Shown in pieces: positions 1 to 5,076 of a stretch of 11,479 bases of DNA. The translations under genes and the position numbers were made by a program. Source of the DNA: Baffinella frigidus (lineage: Eukaryota > Cryptophyceae > Cryptomonadales > Baffinellaceae); assembly GCA_026770585.1 (NCBI GenBank), contig MU647369.1, positions 81,228 through 92,706 of the forward strand, given 5' to 3'. Within the stretch, counting starts at the first letter, position 1. Each line of letters begins with the position of its first letter. The notes beneath the pieces were generated by a model that was given only the letters and a program-made list of their open reading frames with translations, had not been told where the DNA came from and made no database searches.

Positions 1-87
1 ACACACACGCATACACATACACACGCACACGCACACGCACACGCGCACACACACACACACACGCACACATACACGCGCACACGCACG

Positions 88-123
<36 letters not shown>

Positions 124-160
124 CAAACACACACACGCTCTATCTCTCTCTCTCTCGCTA
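1..160. repeat. AC/GA/CT microsatellite
   Basis: The window opens with about 105 bases of AC dinucleotides with scattered G and T changes, then about 20 bases of GA, a short AC stretch and a CT run. The last part, roughly 139-170, can fold back because CTCTATCTCT is followed by AGAGATAGAG. No coding potential is seen. Confidence 0.95.
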
Positions 161-330
161 GAGATAGAGACCAAGGATCCTGCCGGAGCCCACACCGTTC
201 AGTTCCACCCCAAACCCCAAACACCCTCCTGTCCGTACCCCCCCACCCTCCCTCTCTCGCTCCGCCCAGCTAGCAAGGGCTTCCTGGCCTGATGCCCCAA
301 CCCCGCAAGTGCAGGAAGCCGGGCACTAAA

Positions 331-602
331 CCCTAAACCCTCTAAACCTTGAACTCTAAACCCCTAAACCCTAACCCAGGAAGCGCAACTAGGGGACCAT
401 GGACGAAAAGTCCCAAACCCCCAAACCCCACACCCCACACCCCATACCCCACACCCCAGACCCCAAATCCCACACCCCAAACCCCAAACCCCAGACCCCA
501 AACCCCACACCTCAAAGCCCAACTACCCGTAACCCCTCATCCCTCATGAACCCTCACCCCTCACCCTCAACCCTCAACCCTCAACCCTCAACCCTAACGC
601 AG
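331..602. repeat. Degenerate telomere-like tract (CCCTAAA, CCCCAAA, CCCCACA, CCCTCAA)
   Basis: Seven-base, C-rich units close to the plant-type telomere repeat run through this stretch, interrupted at 380-412 by a damaged exon X copy. The unit drifts along the tract: CCCTAAA first, then CCCCAAA/CCCCACA, then CCCTCAA. Open frames of 66 and 80 codons here encode only Pro/Asn/Thr/His runs and are not genes. Bases 161-330 before it show nothing recognisable. Confidence 0.85.
380..412 (+). pseudogene. Gene A exon X, broken partial copy 1
   Basis: After a CAG acceptor at 377-379 the exon X reading frame starts (Lys-Arg-Asn) but the conserved TGG codon is TAG, a stop, followed by Gly-Thr-Met-Asp-Glu-Lys. 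GAG to GAA in the Glu codon is synonymous, showing this derives from the same frame as the intact copy at 1021. It dissolves into CCCCAAA repeats after about 33 bases, with no donor site. Confidence 0.75.
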
Positions 603-666
603 GAATCGCAACTGGGGGATAATGGACGAGAAGGCGACTAAGGCGCGCATTAACACCAAACGCTGA
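603..666 (+). pseudogene. Gene A exon X, broken partial copy 2
   Basis: It follows a GCAG acceptor at 599-602. The frame reads NRNWGIMDEKATKARINTKR and then stops (TGA at 664-666), so it lacks the LPEW part and the donor. Compared with the intact copy it has ACA to ACT (synonymous), ATG to ATT (Met to Ile) and AAG to AAA (synonymous). It ends in CCCTCAA-type repeats. Confidence 0.8.
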
Positions 667-701
667 ACCCTCGACCCTCAGCCTTCAGCCCCAAACCGCA
701 A

Positions 702-820
702 ACCATAGACCATTGACCATAAACCATAAACCATAAACCATGCATAAACCATGAACCATGAACCATAAACCATAAACCATAAACCATAAACCATAAACCA
801 TAAACCATAAACCATAAACC
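702..820. repeat. CCATAAA heptamer array
   Basis: About 17 units of a 7-base repeat (ACCATAA in another phase), one base different from CCCTAAA. It is nearly homogeneous for this variant, unlike neighbouring tracts. The reverse strand gives an artificial Gly-Leu-Trp-Phe-Met-Val-Tyr open frame that should not be annotated as protein. Confidence 0.95.
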
Positions 821-901
821 GGCGAGCGCAGCAAGCGCAACCCTACGCATGACGCGCTCAACCCCAAACACGCACCCCTGGTCCCTCAGCTCTCTACGCA
901 G

Positions 902-943
902 GAAACGCAACTGGGGGATAATGGACAAGAAGGCAACCAAATC
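902..943 (+). pseudogene. Gene A exon X, broken partial copy 3
   Basis: It starts after CTACGCAG. The frame reads KRNWGIMDKKATK and then diverges. GCG to GCA, ACA to ACC and AAG to AAA relative to the intact copy are all synonymous in this frame, strong support that the frame was under protein selection in the ancestral exon. There is one replacement, Glu to Lys. The 3' half and donor are missing. Confidence 0.8.
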
Positions 944-1020
944 ACCCATCACCTTTGAGAAAACCCTAATCCCATCCACACCGTGCACCCTAAACTCTAA
1001 CCTCTAAGCTCTCAACGCAG

Positions 1021-1104
1021 GAAACGCAACTGGGGGATAATGGACGAGAAGGCGACAAAGGCGCGCATGAACACCAAGCAGCTTCCCGAATGGATGGTCT
1101 TCAG
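1021..1104 (+). CDS. Gene A exon X, splice-complete copy (unrecognised protein)
   Basis: An 84-base exon bounded by a CAACGCAG acceptor (1013-1020) and a CAG|GTAACC donor (1104/1105). The first G completes a codon from an unseen upstream exon. The next 27 codons read K-R-N-W-G-I-M-D-E-K-A-T-K-A-R-M-N-T-K-Q, then L-P-E-W-M-V-F, and the last two bases (AG) carry over. The frame was chosen because differences among the seven copies of this exon are mostly synonymous in it. The carried AG plus the first G of exon V (2213) gives Arg, so phases agree. I do not recognise the family: basic, probably helical. The upstream flank is degenerate CCCTAAA DNA. The donor is followed at once by a short inverted-repeat element (1118). 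Seen: borders and frame; inferred: that this copy is the one used. Confidence 0.75.
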
Positions 1105-1117
1105 GTAACCTCACTAT

Positions 1118-1215
1118 CCCTCAAGTGGCCAGTAGGCGCATATCCCCTACCGTAGGGCCCTAGGACCTGCCTAGGAACTGGCGGGGGTCATTTTGACCCC
1201 CTGGCTACCTAAGCA
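1118..1215. mobile_element. Short inverted-repeat element, CCCTYAAGTGGCCAG family (degraded right end)
   Basis: The left end CCCTCAAGTGGCCAG and interior (CCTACCGTAGGGCCCTAGGA) match the intact member at 4143-4241. The right end is eroded, so no clean target duplication can be shown. A hairpin lies at 1183-1201 (GGGGGTCA, loop TTT, TGACCCCC) at the same relative place as palindromes in the other members. Confidence 0.7.
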
Positions 1216-1219
1216 CTAA

Positions 1220-1329
1220 CTCTGCCTGCGTGAACCTGGGCTCGCCATAAGGGCATTTAGTTGGCCTTTTGTACTGGATTTTCTGCTCTAAATGGGTAGT
1301 ATGGCGAGTCCGGTTTCACTCAGGCAGAG
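1220..1329. mobile_element. Putative inverted-repeat element (CTCTGCCTG termini)
   Basis: About 110 bases bounded by imperfect inverted repeats of about 30 bases: CTCTGCCTGCGTGAACC then GGGCTCGCCATA on the left, matched in inverse by TATGGCGAGTCCGG then TTTCACTCAGGCAGAG on the right. No target duplication could be made out and no second copy is in the window, so it may also be a simple inverted repeat. Confidence 0.55.
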
Positions 1330-1376
1330 CTGGAGGCCCGAACCCCGAAACGCGAAACCTGAGAGAAGGCAACAAA

Positions 1377-1514
1377 CCACCAACCCTCACAACTTGGGCA
1401 AATCGAAAAAGTCAAAAACACCAAATCCCCTTGGAGGCCGTCGGAATCCGACGGCCTTCAAGGGGATTTTCGGAGCCATTTTCCCCGATTTGCCTAGACT
1501 GTGAGGGTTTGTGG
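1377..1514. mobile_element. CCAC-type MITE inside an exon copy, 2-bp duplication AA
   Basis: The 138-base element has termini CCACCAACCCTCACA and TGTGAGGGTTTGTGG, inverted repeats with one mismatch, and further pairing at GGGCAAATCG/CGATTTGCC. It is flanked by AA (1375-1376 and 1515-1516). The intact exon at 1021-1104 has ACAAAGGCGCGC without the element, giving a paralogous empty site. A long hairpin lies within at 1423-1469 (23-base arms, one mismatch). No coding capacity, so it depends on a transposase elsewhere. Confidence 0.88.
1423..1469. other. Near-perfect 23-bp stem hairpin inside the 1377-1514 element
   Basis: AAATCCCCTTGGAGGCCGTC and its inverse flank a one-base centre, with a single unmatched position (G against A context) 12 bases in. 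Other CCAC elements here carry a hairpin or palindrome in the interior too. Confidence 0.9.
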
Positions 1515-1631
1515 AAGGCGCGCATGAACACCAAACAGCTTCCCGAGTGGCTGGTCTTCAGGTTCTCAACCCCCGACCCTTCAAGTGATTGCCTGTAGGT
1601 GAAAACGAACCGTGAGACCTGAAACTCGAAA

Positions 1632-1694
1632 ATCGAAGACGGCGACAAAGGCGCGCATGGACACAAAGCAGCTTCCCGAATGGATGGTGTCCAG
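1632..1694 (+). pseudogene. Gene A exon X, partial copy 6 (3' half with donor)
   Basis: The frame from about 1642 reads A-T-K-A-R-M-D-T-K-Q-L-P-E-W-M-V-S and ends AG|GTAATC at 1694/1695, so the donor is kept but the 5' KRNWGIM part is missing. Asn to Asp and Phe to Ser are replacements. It is preceded by CTCGAAAATCGAAGACG, with no clear acceptor. Confidence 0.75.
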
Positions 1695-1715
1695 GTAATC
1701 CCCAAGCACTAACCC

Positions 1716-1734
1716 CTGAAATGGTGGTATTCAG
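1716..1734 (+). pseudogene. Gene A exon X, remnant 7 (donor end only)
   Basis: The string GAAATGGTGGTATTCAG followed by GTAAAC resembles the last codons and donor of exon X (GAATGGATGGTCTTCAG, GTAACC). Only about 18 bases are alike, so this is suggestive rather than proven. Confidence 0.5.
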
Positions 1735-1737
1735 GTA

Positions 1738-2011
1738 AACTCGAAATCCTGATACCGAAACCCGAAACCTGAAGGCGCCCCCAACCTTTTACCCACACCC
1801 ACACCCTTTGCCCAAACCATACACCCCACACCCTAAACCCTGAACCCTGAACCCAGAGCCCTGAACACTGAACCCGAAACCCGAAACCCTGAACCCGAAA
1901 CCCAAAACCCTGAACCAGAAACCCGAAACCCTGAACCATGTACACTAAACCCTGAACCCTGAACCCTGCACCCTCCCGAAACCCGAAACCCTGAACCCGA
2001 AACCCTATCAG
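1738..2011. repeat. CCCGAAA / CCCTGAA telomere-like tract
   Basis: The tract is dominated by CCCGAAA and CCCTGAA heptamers, with CCCACAC in the middle. It runs directly into the first exon V remnant at 2012. The 78-codon reverse frame (Gly-Phe-Val-Gln repeats) is a repeat translation. Confidence 0.88.
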
Positions 2012-2030
2012 GCTGCGAGAAAGGACCCCG
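2012..2030 (+). pseudogene. Gene A exon V, remnant 1
   Basis: After TATCAG the sequence GCTGCGAGAAAGGACC matches the start of exon V (GCTGCGAGAAATGGCC) and then diverges. Only about 16 bases are alike. Confidence 0.6.
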
Positions 2031-2108
2031 GTTGCGCCCCTAAGACCTAGGCCCTAAGAAACCCGAAATTCTGAACCACGCACCCTGAACGCTAAACCCC
2101 ATCATCAG

Positions 2109-2141
2109 GTTGCGAGAAATGGCCATGGATTTCAAAATTCG
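2109..2141 (+). pseudogene. Gene A exon V, partial copy 2
   Basis: After CATCAG the frame reads L-R-E-M-A-M-D and then F-K-I where the intact copy has A-R-I. CTG to TTG in the Leu codon is synonymous. The 3' part and donor are replaced by CCCGAAA-type repeats. Confidence 0.75.
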
Positions 2142-2212
2142 ACACCACACCCGAAATCCGACACCCGAAACTCGACGCCCGAAATTCGAAACCCTAAACC
2201 CTAAACCATCAG

Positions 2213-2264
2213 GCTGCGAGAAATGGCCATGGATGCGCGTATTCGCGCGCACGCCATCTCTCAG
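2213..2264 (+). CDS. Gene A exon V, splice-complete copy
   Basis: A 52-base exon between a CATCAG acceptor (2207-2212) and a CAG|GTCCTC donor (2264/2265). Its first G completes the Arg codon begun by the last two bases of exon X. Then 17 codons read L-R-E-M-A-M-D-A-R-I-R-A-H-A-I-S-Q, ending in phase 0, which fits exon W. It is flanked upstream by CCCTAAACCCTAAACC and downstream by a TTC-rich microsatellite. An alternative frame (C-E-K-W-P-W) stays open by chance but does not fit the phase of exon X or the synonymous Leu change. Unrecognised family. Confidence 0.7.
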
Positions 2265-2274
2265 GTCCTCCTGC

Positions 2275-2655
2275 GTCCAGCTCATTCTTTCTCCTGCGCT
2301 GTTCTTTTTCTTCGTCTTCGTCTTCATCATCTTCAGCATCTTCATCATCTTCTTCTTCTCCAGCTCATTCTTTCTCCTTCGCTCTTCTTTTTCTTCGTCT
2401 TCATATTCATCTGCATCATCATCATCTTCTTCGTCTGCTTCTTCTTCATCTTCTTCTTGTTCTTCTTCCTCTTTCGCTTTTTTCTTTCTTTTCCCTCTTC
2501 TTCTTCCTCTGCATCATCATCATCTTCTTCTTCTTCTTCTTCTTCATCATCTTCTTCTTCTCGTTCTTCTTCCTCCTTCGCTTTTTTCTTTCTTTTTCCT
2601 CTTCTTCTTCCTCTTCATCATCATCATCATCTTCTTCTTTTTCTTCTTCGTGAGT
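2275..2655. repeat. TTC/TCA pyrimidine-rich microsatellite with longer tandem units
   Basis: About 380 bases of almost pure pyrimidine on the plus strand (TTC and TCATCA runs) inside the intron after exon V. Larger units recur: CTCATTCTTTCTCCT occurs twice and CGCTTTTTTCTTTCTTTT occurs twice about 110 bases apart. Open frames of 190 residues on the plus strand (Ser/Phe/Leu) and a Lys/Glu frame on the minus strand are artefacts. Confidence 0.9.
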
Positions 2656-2675
2656 ACTCGCACGCCTGGAGACGA

Positions 2676-2847
2676 CCACACAAGAGTGTAGGGCTGACCT
2701 GGCAAAACAAGTCAGTTCACACAGAATTTGTACCAACTTTCCGAAATTTCCATTTTTCTCTGGGGAAAATGTCCACTTATGAACTTAAAAAATAGTCAGA
2801 TCTGACTATTTCTCCTGCAGGCCACTCTGCCCTACACTCTTGCGTGG
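2676..2847. mobile_element. CCAC-type MITE (CAAGAGTG family), 172 bp, 2-bp duplication GA
   Basis: The termini CCACACAAGAGTGTAGGGC and GCCCTACACTCTTGCGTGG are inverted repeats with one mismatch. GA flanks both sides (2674-2675, 2848-2849). A second copy of identical length is at 10168-10339. The interior carries conserved CTCTGGGGA(A/G)AATGTCC and a perfect 22-base palindrome at 2790-2811. No coding capacity. Confidence 0.88.
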
Positions 2848-2882
2848 GAATGATGCAAAAGCCTGTGATCCTGACGACGAGC

Positions 2883-3022
2883 TTATCCGGGAAAACCTAT
2901 TTTTCTTTAGTTTGATGGCAACGAAATTTACTACATAAATGCTTTAATATTACTAATAAGAACGAATTGTGTAGTAATTTTCCTTGCCAGCAAAATAAAG
3001 AAAAATAGGTTTCCCCGGATAA
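2883..3022. mobile_element. 140-bp foldback MITE (TTATCCGGG family), 4-bp duplication GAGC
   Basis: Nearly the whole element is an inverted repeat: arms start TTATCCGGGAAAACCTATTT and run about 55 bases to an AT-rich centre. It is flanked by GAGC (2879-2882, 3023-3026). It is the most diverged of the three copies, which are all exactly 140 bases. Four-base variable duplications would fit Sola- or Ginger-like transposases, but terminal sequence alone does not decide this. Confidence 0.9.
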
Positions 3023-3050
3023 GAGCCTGCCTCGGTACACTCTCGCCTCC

Positions 3051-3230
3051 CCACACGAGAATGCTAGAGGGGCCTATTTAAAACCGATGTGCTTTTAAAA
3101 GGGGGTATTTGTGTAGTGACTTTTGTTGATTGGTCACGTAACTCTGCGAAAGTAGCACAGTCACGAGGTATCCTGGTACAAATATTTACAACCCCACATG
3201 TAAATAGGCCCCTCTGACATTCTCGAGTGG
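3051..3230. mobile_element. CCAC-type MITE (CGAGAATGC family), 180 bp, 2-bp duplication CC
   Basis: The left end CCACACGAGAATGCTAGAGG continues with GGCCTATTTA, and the right end TAAATAGGCCCCTC ends in GACATTCTCGAGTGG. Flanked by CC (3049-3050, 3231-3232). A second member is at 9656-9845, sharing the right-end ACAACCCCACATGTAAATAG. Confidence 0.82.
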
Positions 3231-3260
3231 CCAGCCCCATCAACGTTCATAGTCCGCTGT

Positions 3261-3458
3261 CCACTCGAGGCGAGAAATGTGACCATTTTGAAATTGGGAA
3301 GTGAAGAAAAACAAATGTGTAGTAATTTTCACATAAATAGGGGCGTTTGGTCACGTTGCTGGGGGATTTCCCCCAGCAACGTGACCAAACCTGCCCGTGA
3401 CTAGTACTAAATTTAACAACCCCACATTTAAAATGGTCCCATTTCTAGCCTCGAGTGG
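3261..3458. mobile_element. CCAC-type MITE (CGAGGC family), 198 bp, 2-bp duplication GT
   Basis: The left end CCACTCGAGGCGAGAAATG and the right end inverse CCACTCGAGGCTAGAAATG match, then GACCATTTT on both sides. GT flanks it (3259-3260, 3459-3460). The right subterminal ACAACCCCACATTTAAA resembles that of the 3051 element, linking the two families. A 21-bp-arm perfect hairpin is inside at 3345-3390. Confidence 0.87.
3345..3390. other. Perfect 21-bp hairpin with 4-base loop
   Basis: GTTTGGTCACGTTGCTGGGGG, read as its first 20 bases plus one more G, is followed by ATTT and then the exact inverse complement. It is the strongest perfect stem-loop in the window and lies in the centre of the 3261-3458 element. 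Confidence 0.95.
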
Positions 3459-3465
3459 GTCGAGC

Positions 3466-3597
3466 GAGTCTGGCACGAAATCAAAAGCCAGGTCCAGAAT
3501 CTGGACCTGGAATCCGTTACCTTATCCGTAGGAACCCCCCTATGTCCCTACGGCATTGCCTACCGTAGGGGCCTATGGATTATAGTTTAGATGGACT
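3466..3597. repeat. Dispersed repeat with variable hairpin, copy 1
   Basis: The block TCCGTTACCTTATCCGTAGG then AACCCCCCTATG and TGCCTACCGTAGG is shared with 11178-11240. Just upstream is a perfect stem-loop (3488-3510, CCAGGTCCAG, loop AAT, inverse). CGAGCGAG occurs near 3462 and its inverse near 3606, so the whole may be an inverted-repeat element ending beside exon W; no target duplication seen. Confidence 0.65.
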
Positions 3598-3617
3598 GTT
3601 CCCGTCTCGCTCGGCAG

Positions 3618-3653
3618 CGGTTCGACCTCTTCGCGAAGGAAAATGGCTCCAAG
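3618..3653 (+). CDS. Gene A exon W
   Basis: A 36-base exon between a CTCGGCAG acceptor (3610-3617) and an AAG|GTATCT donor (3653/3654). It reads R-F-D-L-F-A-K-E-N-G-S-K in phase 0 at both ends, matching the phase-0 end of exon V and phase-0 start of exon Y. It is short and supported by phase fit and splice sites rather than by a recognised domain, so less sure than X and Y. A transposon (3658) sits five bases past its donor. A weakly similar string (GCGAAAAGGAACTCCAAG then GTGCCT) occurs at about 11326-11345. Confidence 0.55.
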
Positions 3654-3657
3654 GTAT

Positions 3658-3754
3658 CTCTAATGTGCCTGCAGGCTCATACGCCCTACGGTAGGGCCCT
3701 AGGACCTGCCTAGGGCGAGATAGGGTGAATATTCACCCTATGGGCACGTAAGGG
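3658..3754. mobile_element. Short inverted-repeat element, AT duplication (CCTACGGTAGGG interior)
   Basis: The left end CTCTAATGTGCCTG matches the inverse of the right end TGGGCACGTAAGGG imperfectly. It is flanked by AT (3656-3657, 3755-3756). The interior CATACGCCCTACGGTAGGGC then CCTAGGACCTGCCTAGG matches the 4143-4241 element. A perfect 18-base palindrome lies at 3722-3739. Confidence 0.75.
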
Positions 3755-3875
3755 ATAAACTGTATACCAAAATTATGGCCGAGGCCAGGAAATGACCTAA
3801 AATACCCTGCATGTACATAACGCCCATTTCCCTCAACTCCGAAACCCCTGTGATACCACCAAACCCTGAACCCTA

Positions 3876-3993
3876 CAGGGGTACCTCGCTCATAAGAAAC
3901 CGCTCCCTCCTAGGACCCTACAGTAGGACTATGCCTAGGGTCCTGTGGTGGTCCTAGGGGGGGGGGCGGTTTCCTATGAGCGAGGTACCCCTG
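3876..3993. mobile_element. 118-bp TA-flanked MITE with long terminal inverted repeats
   Basis: The ends CAGGGGTACCTCGCTCATA and TATGAGCGAGGTACCCCTG are perfect inverted repeats, continuing with (A/G)GAAACCGC to about 28 bases. TA flanks both sides (3874-3875, 3994-3995). The paralogous stretch at 4258-4278 reads CCCTACACTGGGGCAG without an insertion, against CCCTA-element-TACACCGGGGCAG here. This empty site proves the borders. The TA target fits Tc1/mariner-like or similar mobilisation (inference). Confidence 0.92.
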
Positions 3994-4006
3994 TACACCG
4001 GGGCAG

Positions 4007-4048
4007 GACAAAACCAACCGCAACGCGATGGATGACTTGCGACGTTGA
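4007..4048 (+). pseudogene. Gene A exon Y, truncated copy 1
   Basis: After GGGGCAG the frame reads D-K-T-N-R-N-A-M-D-D-L-R-R and then TGA. Differences from the copies at 4279 and 4526 are nearly all synonymous (AAA/AAG, ACC/ACG, GAT/GAC, CGA/CGG), one being Asn for Ser. It lacks the LKRKELLGAAA end. Upstream intron carries the 3876-3993 element. Confidence 0.85.
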
Positions 4049-4142
4049 TCTCAAATAACCCTGCCAACCCCTCAACCCCTCAATTCCAAAACCTGTCCGT
4101 TTCTTTTCATGTGCCGAGTTCGCTCGACAGCGGAACCCCTAT

Positions 4143-4241
4143 CCCTTAAGTGGCCAGTAGGCTCATACGCCCTACCGTAGGGCCCTAGGACCTGCCTAGG
4201 ACCTCTTGGCGGTCAAATTTGACCGGCTGGCCACTTGAGGG
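4143..4241. mobile_element. 99-bp inverted-repeat element, AT duplication (CCCTTAAGTGGCCAG)
   Basis: The ends CCCTTAAGTGGCCAG and CTGGCCACTTGAGGG are inverted repeats with one mismatch. AT flanks it (4141-4142, 4242-4243). The best-preserved member of a family also seen at 1118, 3658 and probably 11115. A 14-base palindrome is at 4211-4224, just inside the right end. Confidence 0.85.
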
Positions 4242-4278
4242 ATGATGCCGCTGAACCCTGAACCCTACACTGGGGCAG

Positions 4279-4317
4279 GACAAAACGAACCGCAACGCAA
4301 TGGACGACTTGCGGCGT
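4279..4317 (+). pseudogene. Gene A exon Y, truncated copy 2
   Basis: After TGGGGCAG the frame reads D-K-T-N-R-N-A-M-D-D-L-R-R and then leaves the exon sequence into CCCCTGCCAACCCCTCAACC, the same downstream sequence as copy 1. The Y1-Y2 duplication therefore included intron and downstream sequence. It has no transposon at the position occupied in copy 1. Confidence 0.85.
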
Positions 4318-4339
4318 AGATTTCGAATCACCCCTGCCA

Positions 4340-4386
4340 ACCCCTCAACCCCCAAATTCCTAAACCCCTAAACCCCTAAACCCCTA
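4340..4386. repeat. Short CCCCTAA telomere-like tract
   Basis: CCCCTAAACCCCTAAACCCC repeats following exon Y copy 2. Bases 4387-4520 after it are G-rich spacer (GGGTAGGGGGCAGGGGG) and unremarkable sequence before the next exon copy. Confidence 0.8.
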
Positions 4387-4525
4387 AGGGTGTGGGGTAG
4401 GGGGCAGGGGGAATGAGGCAGAGGGCAGAGGGTACATGAGGGAGGGCATATGGGCGGAAGGTCTTCCTGGCCCTTTTTTCAGAGTTCTTGTTTCGGTAAC
4501 ACTAAACCCTAGACCCTGGCCTCAG

Positions 4526-4596
4526 GACAAGACGAGCCGCAACGCGATGGACGACTTGCGGCGGCTGAAACGCAAGGAACTCCTCGGCGCCGCGGC

Positions 4597-4600
<4 letters not shown>
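4526..4600 (+). CDS. Gene A terminal exon Y, complete copy with stop
   Basis: After a GGCCTCAG acceptor (4518-4525) the phase-0 frame reads D-K-T-S-R-N-A-M-D-D-L-R-R, L-K-R-K-E-L-L-G-A-A-A and TGA at 4598-4600. It is the only one of six Y copies with both ends. Joined in phase with X, V and W it gives about 82 residues of a basic, Ala/Arg/Lys-rich C-terminus rich in predicted helix. I do not recognise the family. The stop codon opens directly into a GA microsatellite (TGAGAGAGA). Copies at 4895, 5047 and 5234 preserve only the C-terminal codons. Confidence 0.78.
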
Positions 4601-4632
<32 letters not shown>

Positions 4633-4692
4633 GCGAGAGAGAGAGAGAGAGAGAGAAGGCGAGAGAGAGAGAGCGAGAGAGAGAGAGAGAGA
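4598..4692. repeat. GA microsatellite starting in the exon Y stop codon
   Basis: About 95 bases of GA repeats with GGAGGC and AAGGC interruptions. It begins at the TGA stop, so it may have grown from the TGAGA sequence there. The Leu/Ser reverse-strand frames over it are artefacts. Confidence 0.95.
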
Positions 4693-4894
4693 TGAGCCAC
4701 GTTCTAGGGACAAGCCCCATGTGTAAAGTCACTCAGGCTTCTCCTGCGTGAGGCGTTCCCCCAGGAACGTGAGCATGAGGCACGTGCAGATTGTGAGGAC
4801 GGGCCCGCCTTGGGTGGAGGGAGAGGCCACGCTACACTCTACCATGTACATAAACGACGTTTCTCTCCGGCTGAGGTGGAACCGTCATAGGGTT

Positions 4895-4936
4895 CGTCGG
4901 CTGAAGCGCAACGAGCTCCTCAACGCCGCGGCATGA
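4895..4936 (+). pseudogene. Gene A exon Y, 3' fragment copy 4
   Basis: It reads R-R-L-K-R-N-E-L-L-N-A-A-A and TGA, with Lys to Asn and Gly to Asn changes relative to the complete copy, GCG to GCA otherwise synonymous. An open frame extends upstream to 4748 but that part has no similarity to exon Y. Followed by a candidate 3' untranslated region with AATAAA at 5021-5026. Confidence 0.75.
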
Positions 4937-5020
4937 GGCACACCAGGACGCAGCCCCAGGACAGGCCCGTCTCGGGGCGAGAAGCCCGCTCGACATGAGA
5001 AAGGGCGGGAAGCGGGTTTT

Positions 5021-5026
5021 AATAAA
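5021..5026 (+). promoter_or_regulatory. AATAAA, candidate polyadenylation signal in duplicated 3' flank
   Basis: The string GCGGGTTTTAATAAATGGCC and the following CAAACACAAACAC are repeated at 5271-5297 as GCGGGGTTTAATAAATTGTC then CAAACACAACC. Both follow a GGCNTGA end of exon Y and a TGAGAAAGGG stretch, so exon end and 3' flank were duplicated together. Use as a true poly(A) signal is unproven. Confidence 0.45.
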
Positions 5027-5046
5027 TGGCCAAACACAAACACACG

Positions 5047-5070
5047 GAGCTTCTTGGCGCTGCGGCATGA
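5047..5070 (+). pseudogene. Gene A exon Y, 3' fragment copy 5
   Basis: It reads E-L-L-G-A-A-A and TGA with synonymous changes (CTC to CTT, GCC to GCT, GCG to GCA) relative to the copy at 4526. Only 24 bases. Confidence 0.65.
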
Positions 5071-5076
5071 GAAATT

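Larger units (their letters stand above)
1363..1561 (+). pseudogene. Gene A exon X, copy 5, interrupted by a transposon
   Basis: The exon is split. Left part 1363-1376 (GAGAAGGCAACAAA) and right part 1517-1561 (GCG CGC ATG AAC ACC and on to TTC AG before GTTCTC) join exactly into the exon X frame once the 138-base element 1377-1514 and one AA copy are ignored. AAG to AAA and GAA to GAG are synonymous; Met to Leu occurs in the EWMV part. The 5' third of the exon is lost or unrecognisable in the preceding CCCGAAA-type sequence. Confidence 0.85.

Noticed and set aside
650-988. 112-residue minus-strand frame with repeated GLWFMVY
   Set aside because: Direct translation of the CCATAAA heptamer array.
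2110-2795. Two open frames of about 190 residues over the TTC-rich region
   Set aside because: Ser/Phe/Leu homopolymer translations of a microsatellite. Only the first codons overlap exon V, and in a frame that does not fit exon X phase.
4502-4732. Leu/Ser-rich minus-strand frames
   Set aside because: Read through the GA microsatellite in several frames. The real coding sequence here is exon Y on the plus strand.
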